64,000 bases of DNA, taken from Botryosphaeria dothidea (taxonomy: Eukaryota > Ascomycota > Dothideomycetes > Botryosphaeriales > Botryosphaeriaceae). Where the stretch lies: assembly GCA_011503125.2 (NCBI GenBank), contig WWBZ02000062.1:3658001-3722000 (forward strand), read 5' to 3'. The stretch's first letter is position 1. Each line of letters starts with the position of its first letter. The notes beneath the pieces were generated by a model, which was not told the DNA's origin, searched no databases, and saw only the letters and a list, made by a program, of their open reading frames with translations. Positions 22,693 through 35,434 of this stretch are shown piece by piece. Position numbers and translations under genes: made by a program.

Positions 22693-23943
22693 GTTTTTGG
22701 ACGTGTTATTTGATTGTCAAACAATTGGAAGTGAAATTGAGGCAGAGGAGAAGCTTTTATATACATGGGCGACTGCTCTGCTCGGAGGTTTTGGACTCAC
22801 AATGTTTGCTTAGTCGCCACGTGAAGGACCGCCCAGCCTTCCGGCCGATGTACTCCTTATAGAAACAGTCTCCACATATCCTCATAACAATCTTGACGTA
22901 ATACTCTCCGGTTGGAGCATGGCCAAAATCGGCACTCCGCTCGGTTTTAATGTCTGGGTTCCGACTGAAGTGAGAAAGCCTCGTTTCATCGAACCGAGTC
23001 GGTGTGTACCAGCGCCCAAGCGTTTGCCTTCGGTCTCGGCCTCGGTACAGCCTAATACTATTCAGTGAAGTTGGTGGTGACTGCCGTGATCGATACCGAT
23101 TCGGAAGGAAAGTATTTTCTGACAGTCAGGCAGGCCAACACAATGATTCCCGCGTTTTCTGGCCTACTCCTCCAACTTCGTAGCAGCAGCGGCACCTACA
23201 TGGACCTCGCTTACTACCATAGGTACCTCTACATGTATGGGCAAATGCTGAGATGCAGTTCTCCGATCGTGACATAGAAAATTGAAGGAAGGCATTTGGT
23301 AATGAAAAGATGTCTGACGGCCGACGACGTCCGTAGGCTGTAATGAGGCGGTTTTCAAGTCATGCAAAGACCTTTACAACATTCCAATGCGTGTTTACTC
23401 GATTATAGCACATGACCTAGGCTAGAAGCTGACAAAATATGAAAACTCTTTGCGAGCACTGGTACTCGGCTCGTGTGGGGGTGGTTATTGAGCCGATGGC
23501 AATCGGCGCGGGGGCACTGGCGAAGGTGAGTCTTCCCGCTTCTGGCACCGAGGACAAGTATTCCCGATGGTTGCCGGACTATGGATACTTTCAGAGGTCT
23601 GCTATCCACTATCATGCAAATAGTCTCCTCATACCTCTTGTCCTGAAATGTCACGGAACTAGTTTACTTGGATCGGTCGCGTGCTGGTGATGAAACTACT
23701 GTTTCCGGTGGGATTGTTTACTTCTTTCGAAATCTTCTGACCTACGTTGAAGTCTCGACGATGGCTGACACAGCAGAGGATTGGAACTTCCTTCCCTTAC
23801 GAGACCTCCTCCATGTTCCCGGTGCCGATAGTAATGAGAACGCGGAGTCTCCATTTACCGGACTCTTTTAAATTTCCCATTCACGTTCAACAGCCCCAGT
23901 CGTCTCCGCTCAGACTGTGGATTCTTGAAGATATCCAGAGCTC
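22693..23943. other. No recognisable gene
   Basis: Short frames only. About 90 bp at 23647-23740 resemble 28625-28720 at an estimated 70 percent, suggesting an old duplicated sequence of unknown type. Confidence 0.35.
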
Positions 23944-24535
23944 ATGCCGCCAATAATTCATTGCGTCCGTCATGTGAAAAACCAGCACAACAGTGGAATT
24001 GATCTTCGTCGAACTATCGATTCCGACTTGACTGCGCTCGGGGAGTGCCAGTTTTGTGACCTACGCTCGAAGAAATTTCCCAACAAATCGCGTGTTTCTC
24101 TCGCCACGGCTTTTCCGCAATCCAGAGCTCTAAAAAGAGTATTTCTCGCAATTCAACCCGCTCTCCAGAACGGACTCTGCCATCTTACGATCATTACGTT
24201 GTCTAGTGCTTAATAGGTCTGCGACTACCCGTCCAATAATGGCTCAGATCTGTCTGTACTCTCGAAGGATTGCTCCACAAATGAATGGCCTTTCGATCTG
24301 AGTCTGCTAAAAGAGGGCTGAGAATCTAGTCCCTTAGACTCTCCCCACTTTTCTGGTAGCAACAAACTCAAGTCTCGGGCTCAAAGTTGTCCGAGACGTA
24401 CAAAAGCTGATGGCCTGTATCGTCAAATCTGGCACTGGGGATTCTGAGATTATACTCGCCAAGCATGGTGGGCTTATTCATTTCTTTATCGCAGCCAAGT
24501 TGAGCGTAACTGGTTGGCGTACTGCCTTCTTATTG
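23944..24535 (+). pseudogene. Phosphoglycerate mutase-like (histidine phosphatase) pseudogene
   Basis: Starts MPPIIHCVRH, the catalytic RH motif that opens fungal histidine phosphatases, though the next residue is Val rather than Ala/Gly. Blocks matching the family continue in different frames: SRALKRVFLAIQPAL, then NNGSDLSVLSKD with DLSLLKEG, an in-frame TGA at a position usually Trp (near 24327), NKLKSRAQ, and finally IILAKHGGLIHFF, which carries the second catalytic His. Frame changes occur near 24200 and 24380. No long intron explains them. The gene is decayed; its function in fungi is generally unknown. Confidence 0.65.
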
Positions 24536-27500
24536 CGGCGACTTTATTCTGTCAAACTCACACTATTTGTATCTCGCTTGCCGATGCAGCACATCGGAAC
24601 GAGCTCCTTTGACACCCATATCCAGCCAGGCCGACGCCATTATTAAGTTTATGAAAAACGAAAGTAAAGCCATGCCTCGGGAATCAAGATTTGGTGATGG
24701 GTGTACCGACTATAGCCACTCATCCGCTGCTGGACCTGCTGCCGAAGTTAGAAGGGAGACCAGAGATTGTGGATAGCACTGGTTACGGGGAGATATGGGA
24801 GGACAGACACCTAAAAGCATTCGCGGCTCATGGAGCCGAAAATATTGCACGAGAACTATGGGACAGGTAACGTCGTAACGGAGCCAATTGTGGAGCTCTA
24901 TCGACGAAAAGGTCTTCCCAGAGCTATTGCCATTGACGTTCATGTTGCGACCTGCGAGATGTGGATCCGTGGGACACAAAGATTTGTATTCCGTCTGCCC
25001 ATGAAGTTCCGCTATCATCATGTCACGTGTAGATCCACGCTTTCCAAGTGTCAGATCTGTCATCGATCACATGCGGTACTTGCAGTTGGGACCCCCACGT
25101 TGTATGCCCGGAATATTGTGGATTGAAGGATACCGCTAAAAGCAACAGATTTAGATGATGGCAGGCCATGGAGGTGACCTAACTCTGGCAAGTAGGTTTT
25201 TGAGATTCATCTCCGTGAGATAATTCTGGCTGTTTCAAGATCAGAGATCCCACTGGGCAGGCGGGCAGGATTGATGCGATCGGACGCCCCGCTGACCATC
25301 ATCAATCGTCCCCTTGTTAACCGTGTGCTTTGCAATTACTCTCCGGCCGCATCCAGGAAGATGAATGTGCTGTCCATATGCTACAGACCATTGCCAAACT
25401 CCGTCCCTCCCTTCTCCGCACTCCCCAACGACTCCTTAGCAGCGGGGCGAGACTCTTAATATATGGCTGGCTAGTAGGGGTAAAACCAATTCTGGGAATT
25501 ATGCTCACAAGTATATCTGCGCCCGAAAACAGATTCTCCCACCCGTGAGCACCATGAACCAGCCCTGCAATAGATACTTGCTCATTTCAACGCTGAAATC
25601 TGGTCCACTTCCCCTTCCCCTGCGCCATGAGTAGCTTTGACAACTCGAATGCATAGTACTCGCCAGCTGACCAACTGCCCAGGACGTATAGCTTCCAAGG
25701 TTGACGCGAGCAAATCTTGGGCGGCCGGAGCGCAGCTGCTCGTGATCTCCTTTACTTTAGGGCGGCCCGAGGACGGAAGTGTGGCCTCGACCCTAATTTA
25801 CGTCTCAATTCTTTGTAATTAGAGACACCGACGCGTTTAGGTTCATCCACATCCCTTTGGTTGGTTAGAAGAGTAGATCTACACGATAGAACGCTTAGTG
25901 AAATACGCGACATTTTTGAAATGTTTCAGTTCGTTCTTCGAGTGTCTTGGCCGGATCTCTCACTCGGGATGTAAATGTTTGCCAACTAGTCGGCCTATCT
26001 TTGGTGTTCTGGGTTTGGTATGACGTGGCAAAATCGCAAGACAGGTACGCCTGATGACACTTTTTAAGGCTGATGTCGTGTTTCAGCCACACCTGCTCTG
26101 ATTCAGTCATCCCGGCATCCACGTATGCTCAGAAGACCTTACTTGGCACTAGTTATTGGGCACTATAACATCTTCTTCCTGGGTGCATCGTGATATTTCC
26201 TGAATCTGGACTGCTTTTGAAAAGTCAAGTCCTTGTCACACCTGAAAACCCGGGTCTCTACCATACTGAAGAGCCGTCGCGGTAGCACTTACGCTGAGAG
26301 AGGTAGTGGCGGCAGTGAGCAGGCTACTCAAGAGATGCGACCATGTCTTCAAGGCCGCAGCTCGCCTGAAACCTTCTAGAACGAGCCTGAGGTCGTAGAG
26401 TCCTTGCGCGGTTCTTCTTTTCGACTCAGACAGACCAGATATCTGGCCAAGCATGCCGCTGCCTTTCTTGATGGACGAACAAAGAGACTGTCGCAATAAG
26501 CATTCCTTTAACAAGCCTTATAAATATTTCATACTACAATGTAATACTACTTGGTTCTTACCTCTATTCTTCCAGGGCATCTCTGTAATCGTATGACACT
26601 CTTTGAACCTTAATAGTGACGCGAGTAAGCTTTGACTTTCTTGGTCAGCAGCTGCTTGACTCATCAGTCATTCTTGCGATCTCATCATGGACTTGTAAAG
26701 ATGATAGTTATTTCTTGGATCATGTTGAGTGGTGACTCAGTGGTGCTCGATACGCCTCGCATTAATACGAATCCGATCACATTTTCTCGCAGAATTGCTC
26801 GGCCTTGCCGAGCATTTTTGGGCGCCTTGCTCTACAAATTCCACGTAGTAGCTTTTTGCAGCCACATATCATGCTGATCCTTGCCTCGTCGCAGAATTTT
26901 CGTGATCCCCATCGGCCCCGGATTTGCTTTGCGGCTCTATTCACTGCTCGGCCATCAATCCAAAAATGCTACACCTGCAACAGGCTCTGTCATCTAAACA
27001 ATCAAGGAGCGAGACAGTTTTCGGAACACGAAAATCTACTCTCCTAGCATCTCAATGGACTTGAGTTTCTCAACTACAATTCTGTCCACCGCACTCTAGG
27101 GATGGCGTTAAGGGCACAAGTTGGACGTACGCGTACCTGCGGCAAACTATCTTCTCCGCGAGAGCCAGCGAGTGGTCTATGATTGGAAGTTTTACAGATG
27201 TTGTTTACAGATCGCCACTTCATCCGTACTAACCACGGCTCTCCACATCTGACCACAGCAACGAGTCGCACAAGATGAGCGCATTCCGGAAGGCATCGTG
27301 TAGATCTCCTCACAACACCACCTCCAACACATCGTACGGCTAATTTGGCCAATACCACGGGGGCATCGAACGCCTAATCTCTACAGCATAAATATGGTGT
27401 GCCAAGTTATTCAACGCATGATTCCTGCTGCAAGCAGAGTCAGTAATTGGAAGGCCTAAAGCGCAGCATGCAGAGCAAAGGGGTCGATGTAGGAGGATGA

Positions 27501-27540
27501 AGAAGAAGAAGAAGACAGTGAGGTGGATATCTACTTAGAA
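24536..27540. other. Long stretch without recognisable genes
   Basis: A segment at about 24700-24870 (plus) reads as an open, coding-looking frame (GVPTIATHPLLDLLPKLEGR and beyond) followed by a possible splice donor, but I cannot assign it. Other frames, including a minus-strand one at 26236-26514, show no motif. This region probably holds more decayed genes. Confidence 0.35.
27498..27513. repeat. GAA microsatellite
   Basis: Short run of GAA/AAG units upstream of the secreted protein gene. Confidence 0.8.
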
Positions 27541-27546
27541 GGTGTG

Positions 27547-27554
27547 TATATAAA
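27547..27554 (+). promoter_or_regulatory. TATA box of the secreted protein gene
   Basis: TATATAAA about 110 bp upstream of the start codon at 27665, a reasonable spacing for a fungal core promoter. Confidence 0.55.
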
Positions 27555-27664
27555 GGTCGCAATTCTTCAGTAGAATCACCTCATCATCCCGCAATCAGCT
27601 TCTCACATCAATCACCTCAAGCCTCGAACAAACTCGTCATCACAAACTTCCCAAACCAGCAAAA

Positions 27665-28070
27665 ATGCAGTTCTCCGTTGTCCTGCTCGGGTTTTTTACC
27701 GCCCTTGCCGCTGCTCAGATTCCCTCTGCCGACTCCCAGTGCTCCGAGAAGTCCCGCTTGGGCTGTGCTGCGAGCAGCGATGGTGTCCGCCGCTGTCTGG
27801 TCAAGTGAGTGCCATCGAAATTTCCAAGTTCTGGAAAAAATTCTAATGCAGCTCAAATTTTAGGGACGGCGTTGAGCTCTGCGTCGTCGACTGTGACACC
27901 CAGAACTCTTGCACCCCCGGCTGCACTGGCCAGGGCTTCAGCAACGGCTTCTGCACCACTGGGTAAGCGCTAAGAACTCCTGGAAGAATGCGTCATGACA
28001 TAATACTGACAGGATATATAGCGCTCATCCCTGCCTGTGCAGCAACGCCGACCCGGGCTTTAGCGCGTAA
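27665..28070 (+). CDS. Small secreted cysteine-rich protein
   Basis: Three exons (27665-27804, 27864-27962, 28013-28070) encode 98 residues. An N-terminal signal peptide (MQFSVVLLGFFTALAAA) is followed by a mature part of about 80 residues with ten cysteines, an even number consistent with five disulfides. Both introns are phase 2 GT-AG; an alternative acceptor 9 bp into exon 3 would remove three residues without changing frame. A TATA box sits upstream. Size, secretion signal and cysteine content fit a candidate effector or antimicrobial-type protein, but I recognise no family. It is one of the few undamaged genes between 14 and 35 kb. Confidence 0.7.
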
Positions 28071-30234
28071 ATGTGTGCAACTTGCCAGCACACTGCGGCG
28101 TCCTTCATCACGACTTTGGCAATCGCCGAGCTAACACCTGAGGCTGGGGATCTTCTAGAGGTCAATTCACATCATGAAAGCCGCGGTCTTGTAAATAGTT
28201 TACTTCAAGTGTACTGCACTGTTTCTAAATCTCTCATACGAAGCCATTCCGAGCAAACATAGATGTGTTGAAATACGATCTTGCTAGTGCTGACTGTTGA
28301 CACTTCATTTTCGAGGACGATTCAGGTTAAATGAACAGCTTCGCTGAACACTGGTCAATGTCCTGGCTGGGACGTGCGTGTGCGGCTATTCTTTCGTATT
28401 TTCTGCTGGAACTCTTCGCCCAGCGCGCGGATTTCTGTGCCCAGCTGCACGTGAGAACTCCGTGAGTGAGTGATACACCACTGAGTGACTCAAGACTAAG
28501 GTAGACATGACTATGCTTCATTACCTATTGTCTCCTGGTGTAGAATTACGTGTCGACACTGAAATTTATCATGACCGTTGAAGGTTTCGAATCTACAATA
28601 CTTGCATTTCTCTTTCCATTCGGAATGTTACGGGCTAGTTCACTCGGATCCGCCTGCATTCCGGCGGTCAAACCGCTGTCTCCGTTGGGATTCTTTATTT
28701 TTTTCTTCTACTTGTAGAAGATACTCGAGAAAATCCGTATTTGGATTTCGATTTCATCTCTTTCCATTTCTTCAGTATTGCTTTTCCTAGACCTATGCGA
28801 CGGTGTTTCCCGTCATACTTTTGCACAACTAAATCATCAAGTAGAAGTACTCGTGACCGATGCTTGTCGTCAATCTGTCTGTCTTTGCGATCGAAGTGCC
28901 GCACATTTCCATATTCATCTTCGGCCCAGTGGAGATGGGATATTCTTGAGAGATTTTGATGATAAAAAAGAATTCGAAGGTTGTTGCTCAGACGAGACGA
29001 CTGATAGACCTAGGGTCCCCATTGTCTTTCGTGAACTTCCGTTCCGGCCAGACTCTTCCCGTTGTTCTGTAGCTGGTCCAGAATCACCCTTCCGCGCGGG
29101 ATGTACTCGCTTGTGGGAAACGAAAAAGAGAAACTCGGGTAGTCAGCGTCTTCATGCAGAAAACTTATATGTAATGTAACTTATTGCGTGTCTACTAAGA
29201 TTTGACGGGGATGCTTTTTGTAAAAAAGCCGTGTCAGGTGTTCAGATCGAGTGGCTTCCCAATGCCTTTGTAAATAAGCCAAAAAGAAACAGCCTTCTTC
29301 ACAAGAATTTTGATTGAATTCTTTTGGCATCGGTAGAAGGAAACAGCTTGCTTTCCATGAAATGATGGACGACCCAAGTAGAATAAATGCTCGCTGCGGA
29401 GAATCGCTCGAACGGTCGTAAGGGTGTTCCGAGAAGTATTCGTAGGACTCCGGCAAAGATGTAACGTTATGTAATGCGACGGAGTCTCCGGGGCTTTGTT
29501 TGGAATGACCAAGATGCGCTGGAGACTCCCAGATGCTTGTAGTAGTACGGATGGTATTGAATCGAGCACATTGCGGTCCACGACCAAGAAGGAAACGAGC
29601 TGCCTATAGGAGGTGCACTCGGAGTCCAAAGAATCACATGATCGAAGTTCTTCAATGGTATGCTCCATCCTTGATCCAGCGGTTCAGCCGGTGATCGCTA
29701 ATATTCTATCACTAGCGAACGTCAGGTTGCGTTTTCCGAGTCAGTTACTTGATCGAAATGTTTCGCTCGGATGTGTTCGGTTCTCTTCATGGTAAACTTG
29801 ACGATTTCCAAAGAAGAGTAATCTCTCCGAGAGAATTTCTCTTGGAATATCCATCCACGACTTACTGGAGGTATATTAATGGACGAGTTTCTAGAATCGC
29901 TATCCCACAGTCGCTACTTCGAATGGCAGAATGAAGTCTTTTGATACGCCGGGAAGACCCTCCAAGGCCTTGTCATTGGCGGCCGCAACAATCGTGCCAG
30001 CTGTATGTCTCTTCTATGGCATTGATCATACTGGCGGATAAGATCTTTGCCGCTACCGGGCTCTTCATGCTATGTCAAGAGAACTAATCCTATATATGTC
30101 AGGCTGGGTCACCTATTATATATTCAAGAGAAGCGATACCCCTCTAAATACTGAGAACTCTTCTACTGCTTAAATCTCTGTCTGACAGTCTTCAAAAATT
30201 CACGGAAGCCACCAACAAAAAGAAGTGATCCCTC
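28071..30234. other. No recognisable gene
   Basis: Open frames such as 29234-29668 (minus, 144 codons) show no domain. About 28625-28720 resembles 23647-23740. Decayed repeat or gene relics are likely. Confidence 0.35.
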
Positions 30235-31084
30235 ATGTCTCAAGACAGACAAGCAAAACCTCAAGACCTATCTTTTCGGATTCCCGATCCACAACTCACT
30301 CGCGCCACTGGTCCACTGAACCATCTTTCATAATATGAGAATTCCTTGGACGTACGAACTCGTTGAGTCCACCGACAAGGCCAACTTTCGGCCTAAGCTC
30401 AGATCTGACGATTGCGTCGGCTCCGCCATCACCATGCCGCATAAACTCAGCTGGATGAAAGAATGCGACAAGATCACGGAGGAGAGTCACGCCATAGGAG
30501 CCGCCAATACCGTGTTCATCAGAAAAGACGCCGAGACTGGCATGAAGTGCTACATTAGTACTAACACAGACTACATCGGCGTTTGTGAGGCCTTCCTCCA
30601 AAATGACCGCAACATCTTGTCCCGTAGCACTGGCCACCCTGCTCTTGTGATCGGCAGCGGAGGTGCGTGTCGGGCCGCTGTTTACGCACTTCACACGTGG
30701 TTAGGTGTTTCGGAGATCTATTTGGTCAACCGCATCAAGGACGAGGTTGACGCTATTGTAACATCGTTTGCCGCAATGCCCTCGCCGCCCAAATTCAACC
30801 ATGTAGTGAGCGTTGAGAAGGCTGCAAAGCTCGAGGGCCCAGTCCTCATTGTGAGTACCGTGCCGGATGCACCTCCGGCTACAGAAGGGGAGGTTATAGC
30901 CCGCAATATCACTCTGGTGTTTCTTAAAAAGAAGCAAAATGGCAACGTTCTTGAAATGTGCTACCATCCAAAGATATTCACCGAGTTCTACACTTTGGCT
31001 GAAGGAAACAGTTGGAAAGTCCTACCCGGAACCAAATCTATGATCCATCAGGGGATCGCACAGGAAGTGCTCTGGATGAAATGA
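30235..31084 (+). pseudogene. Quinate/shikimate dehydrogenase-like gene, 5' end damaged
   Basis: NAD(P)-dependent dehydrogenase of the shikimate/quinate type, as in fungal quinate catabolism. From 30335 an open frame of 249 codons carries VGSAITMPHK (substrate-binding Lys), AIGAANTVFIR, TNTDYIG (catalytic Asp), VIGSGGACRAAVYAL (nucleotide loop), IVSTVPD, EMCYHP and a MIHQG motif near the end. The usual N-terminus is present upstream but broken: ATG at 30235, a one-base frame change near 30265, FGFPIHNSLAPLVH, then TGA at 30317-30319. Gene callers would start at the inner ATG 30335 and lose the substrate-binding SxS-like loop. It lies beside a transporter scrap and a QutR-like remnant. Confidence 0.7.
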
Positions 31085-31687
31085 CCTTTCAGCGACATGC
31101 CAGTGGAAGCCGTAAAGGCTGGTGTGGCAGAAGAATTGTCTAAGAAGTCATCTTCAAAGAGATACAGTAGAGATTTTGATCAATAGAAAAACCATTACGT
31201 TGGCACGCACCCGAAATAATTGCTCCTTCAATCATCCCACTGGTTCTCGGCGGTCCTACTGCATCCTCTTTCGCTCAGATGCATTCCAGAACCTCTCCGG
31301 GCTATGGTTCTACGAGATAGAAAAAAAGGGGAATATAAATTGCCGAGGGTAAGCAGGCCTCTGAAAGTTGACCCTCCATTGTGGATCAAACATTTTCCAC
31401 GGTGGCAAATGATTTGTTCTGATAAATTCCCGGCGATGGCTACCAATGTCAATTCTGACAAGCCAGGAGAAAACAGAAGTTCGAAACATAACAGCAACCA
31501 GGTATTGTTATCGGTCCGTCATCAATGATCGTCCTCGTCTACACTTTTGAGTCGGTTCTTTCAGTCAGAGTCGCCACGGTGGATCCTGCACGCGGGCAGC
31601 GTTGACCAGAAGTGAAATATTTTGAGTCGATTTCGGCAGCCCCCCGAGAATGATGCGTATCGGCACTGGTAGATACAGACCTCCTTC
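31085..31687. other. No recognisable gene
   Basis: Short frames only between the dehydrogenase and the transporter fragment. Confidence 0.35.
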
Positions 31688-31850
31688 TCCAGATTGGAGA
31701 CGAGAACGATCTCGGCACGTGGGAGAGCTTTACGGCCAAGTTGCTCCAGGTTATGTTGCCCGCCAATCGAGTTCGTGTGTTCCTCAATATCACGATCATA
31801 TTTATTCAGAATGTGTCCGGTATCAACGTACTCAACTGCGTTCCCGTTCT
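31688..31850 (+). pseudogene. Sugar/quinate-type MFS transporter fragment
   Basis: An open stretch reads as the central loop and helix 7 of a sugar-porter-type transporter: a GTWESF loop element, then NRVRVFLNITIIFIQNVSGINVLN, which parallels the family's Q(N/Q)xSGINxxNYY motif. Frames on either side are broken. Only about 50 residues can be assigned. Position between two quinate-pathway-like relics suggests a quinate permease origin, but that is inference. Confidence 0.4.
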
Positions 31851-32427
31851 TATCTCAAGAAGGCGGATTAGCAAGCTTAAGATTCTCACCCCGTTTTGGA
31901 TGGAAATAAGCCTGCCTGATCATCGGTCTGGAAAACTAATAAAGGAATCGGTGCATTCAATATGTCCTTTACAGAACTTCTATGGCAACACGCACACGAG
32001 TGGGTATGACAGACCCGAAATTCGGTGTCCGGTTGCTAAAAACCGCTTTACTCTGTCGCATATGGAACTGAAATTCATTCTCGCTTGAGTATATTACACA
32101 AACACACATGAAGATTAAATTGGGAGGGAATTATCTAGACCATTCTCGTTGCCGCTCGTCATGTTCTTTACATTTGTGATGGAACGAAGGCAGTCTGTCT
32201 GTCGCACCATCTCTGCTTAGTCAGCTCAATGTATATAACTTACCCCGCTCGATAGTTCAATCATTAGAGCTTCTCCCCATTTTGTTCCATCAATTTGTTT
32301 CTACGGGTGCGTTTCATCCGGCGATAAAGATATCATCCGCGCCAACACGTAAACCATTTCCCGCCCTGCGGGGACATATACCTCGTTAAAATGGCGCGCA
32401 TTCTCTATAAACAGTGATTTTTCTAAC

Positions 32428-34099
32428 TTGGTAATAGCAAATAGTTGTTTCGAAATGTCAGACATTATATTTGACAACCATCGTAGCGATGGCAGCTGCC
32501 AAACGTTTATCATCCCTTTGACGTATCCGAACATCTCGTTGGGCGCAGAAAACATCACCCGGATTGAGTACGGAGGGGATATCTGGGAACTGCGTGTTGA
32601 TCTACTGAGCAACTCGCAAAGACCCATCGGCAAGACCAACCTGCCACCCCTCGAATATGTCGAACAACAAGTCAAACTGGTCCAGAGCCTATCACCGATG
32701 CCCATGCTGTTCACGATTCGAACGAAGTCTCAAGGCGGCAAATTTCCCGATGACGCCAGCATTGGACCTCATGCTCATGGCGGGATGCCAGTACATCGAC
32801 GTCGAGATTGAGTGGCCACGGTCCCTGCTCCATACATTGCTTGCCAAGAAAGAGGCCACCAAGCTCGTCGCGTCGTATCATGATTGGACGGGTAATACTA
32901 GATGGACTAGTCCTGTTCTTCAAGAGAGGTACGCCGTGGCAGATGCCTTTGGTGGTAAGATATTTTAGCAACTGTTCTACGTGTTTCGGCTTACCAACTA
33001 TTTTCATTTCTTTAGATATCATCAAGTTAAGCATTCTCTCCAGAGATGTCTACAACTGCCATGAACTTGCCCTATTTCTACGGAATCATCTGGCTCACAG
33101 CCAAAAGCCACTCCTGGCAGTGGGCATGGGCCAGTTCTCGAGGGTTCTCTCGCCAATATCCCTCGTCACCCATCGACTGCTCCCCGCACCGTCGACGCCA
33201 GGCCAACTTACACTGGCCGAGGTCCATCAGGCACGGCACCTCATCGGCCAATTACCCAAAAGGGAGTTCTCCATTGTTGGTGATCCTGTCTCGGGCGCAT
33301 CCGTCTGCAGGATGCACGAGGCACCCTTGGGGACCTCGGCCTTCCGCACAGCGTCAGCTTCCTGGCGGGCAACCAGCAGACGGAGCAAGCACTGAACCAG
33401 CTCCTGAGAAACCCTGCTTTTGGTGGCGCCGCACTCATAGCAGCTTCGTCGGGTGTAAACGAACTTGGCCTCGTCGACAGTATCTCCGACGCGGTGAAGC
33501 AGATTGGGGTGGTGGATGCCATAATTGTAAAAGAGGTGAACGGAGAGCTGCAGCTGGTGGGCGACAATCTAACCTGGAAGGTGATCCATTCTTGCGCGGT
33601 CCGAGCCGGGCTTGGGGGAGCGCTGCTGGACAAGGGAGCCACTGCCGTCATCGGAGGAAAAGACCGGAAGTTTACGGCCATTGTGTGCTACGCTGTGAAG
33701 CAGCTGGGTTTCACCACCGTCCGTTGTATCGGCCATGATGACGGTGATAGGTTAGGTGACTTGGCAGTTGCTTTCCCTGACATCAAGATTCAGGAAGCCG
33801 ATTCGCTTGACTCTCTTCTCAAGGACTTGACGAACAACCGAGCCCTGATTGTATGCAGTGGTATTGCGTTTGCAGGTATAAAGGTAAATGCAGTCGTTCA
33901 TGCCTTGAGCGCGAGGGACAATGGAGGGGCCATCATCGACTTTGACGCCGACAGAGGCGCTCTTGCCGGTATCGTATCAAATAGACCGATGTGGAAATTA
34001 TTTGGAAGCAGCAGCATTCTGAAGGAGCTCACATGCCGCCACTCCACCGCGTGGACGGGGCGTAAGGCGCCAGAGTCTATTGTTATGGATGTAATCTAA
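32428..34099 (+). pseudogene. Dehydroquinase-shikimate dehydrogenase-like protein (QutR/qa-1S-type) remnant
   Basis: Reads as a type I 3-dehydroquinase domain joined to a shikimate-dehydrogenase-like domain, the architecture of the C-terminal half of AROM and of the quinate repressor QutR/Qa-1S. Motifs: DIWELRVDLL, MLFTIRTKSQGGKFPDDA, then after a frame change near 32755 LDLMLMAGCQYIDVEIEWP and KLVASYHDWTG (His region). An intron follows at 32955-33015, then DIIKLSIL, the SH-like IVGDPVS, another frame change near 33300, and an open frame to 34099 covering a degenerate dehydrogenase domain without a normal nucleotide loop. Degenerate catalytic sites fit a repressor rather than an enzyme. I see no N-terminal kinase-like part. 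At least two frameshifts make it a pseudogene. Confidence 0.65.
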
Positions 34100-35434
34100 G
34101 TACAACGGCTCGCTTCTTCTACTTGCTTTTGCATAATCACTTTTTTTACCTTCGAATTCGCCCAGCGAGAAACATGCCGACATCATAAAGGTTTAACACA
34201 GATGACCTGAATATCTTCATGCAATGTGCAATAAGGTCAGGAAGATCGCAAAAGACGAAGGCGATCAACGTTACAACAAAAGTAGGATTTTTCGAAAGCC
34301 GTCGAAGCCGCATGCAAGATCTGCTATTACCTTCTGTACGATGTTAAAACCGAACCCTTCCATCGGCACGTGCTCTAAATCAGACATGCAGGCCCGTCGC
34401 ATTCTAGAGCCCACGTTTGGAAAAGTCTCAGGACATTTTCTTGTTTCCATATCCAGAAAGCTGACGGTGGGAAGACGCCTGAACCATGACCCGATTAAGT
34501 CCAACCAGACCGTTTCATTTTAGGATTGATTTTCGAGAATCATTCATTACCTTTTCTTGTGTCCGTGGCCATGAGAGAACAGGAACAGGCTTAAATGATC
34601 TCAGGGTTTGCTTCCAACCAGCACCGGATAAATTCTTTCTGCCTCGGAGTTTTTATAACGCCCCAAAACTGGATAAGGATGTCGCTGAACGGAAACCATA
34701 AATAGTAATAGATGATAGGATCTTTAAGAGGCGAAACTCAATCTTACTATATAAAAACACAGTCGCTTTACCTAAAATACTTAGGAATAGCGGGGCGTTC
34801 TTAAATTACCCAGGGGTAGTTAAAAGCAGTCATCTAATGTTAGGCTCTAGCGAGTTGCATTATGTTCATACCTAGACGAGTGTTCCAACGATTTGTTAAC
34901 TTCGAGATGTTCGCATCGCATGCTATAAGAGACTTCTTATACGCTACTCTAGCGTCATTCTAGCGGAGAGCTCGGATAGTAATGAATGTTCGAGCATAGC
35001 AGCCTGAATGCTCTACCCGAGACGTAGGAAGTGCAGATCCGGAAGCCTAGCGCTAAATCAGGACCGAAACCTTTAGAAGCTGCCAATCAGATACGTGTTT
35101 ATAGTAATACGAGCTACACCGCACGGTCAACCGAAATGTCGCGGAGTGAGCATAGTCTTGGCGACCTTTGCGGCCGTACACTCGAAAACGCCGTCGAATG
35201 ATCTGTCCACAATTACATGGCATTGTGGGTACAGCCCCGAAATAGAGCTGCTATGCGGTCCGAGTGGTATACACGTACGTACGAAGAACAATGGTAAAGT
35301 GCCGAGGAGTCTTGCTCCTTTTATTGAAGCCGTCTGTCGCCTTCTAAGTAATCTACCATGGGCTGTCTTCCTTTTCGAATCTTCTTACACTCTTTCGAAA
35401 TTATCACCGACAAAAGCGAATATCAAACAACACG
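34100..35434. other. Intergenic, partly AT-rich
   Basis: No gene recognised. 34680-35100 is rich in TAG/TA steps, like decayed repeat sequence. The last 150 bp are probably the chloroperoxidase promoter. Confidence 0.4.
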
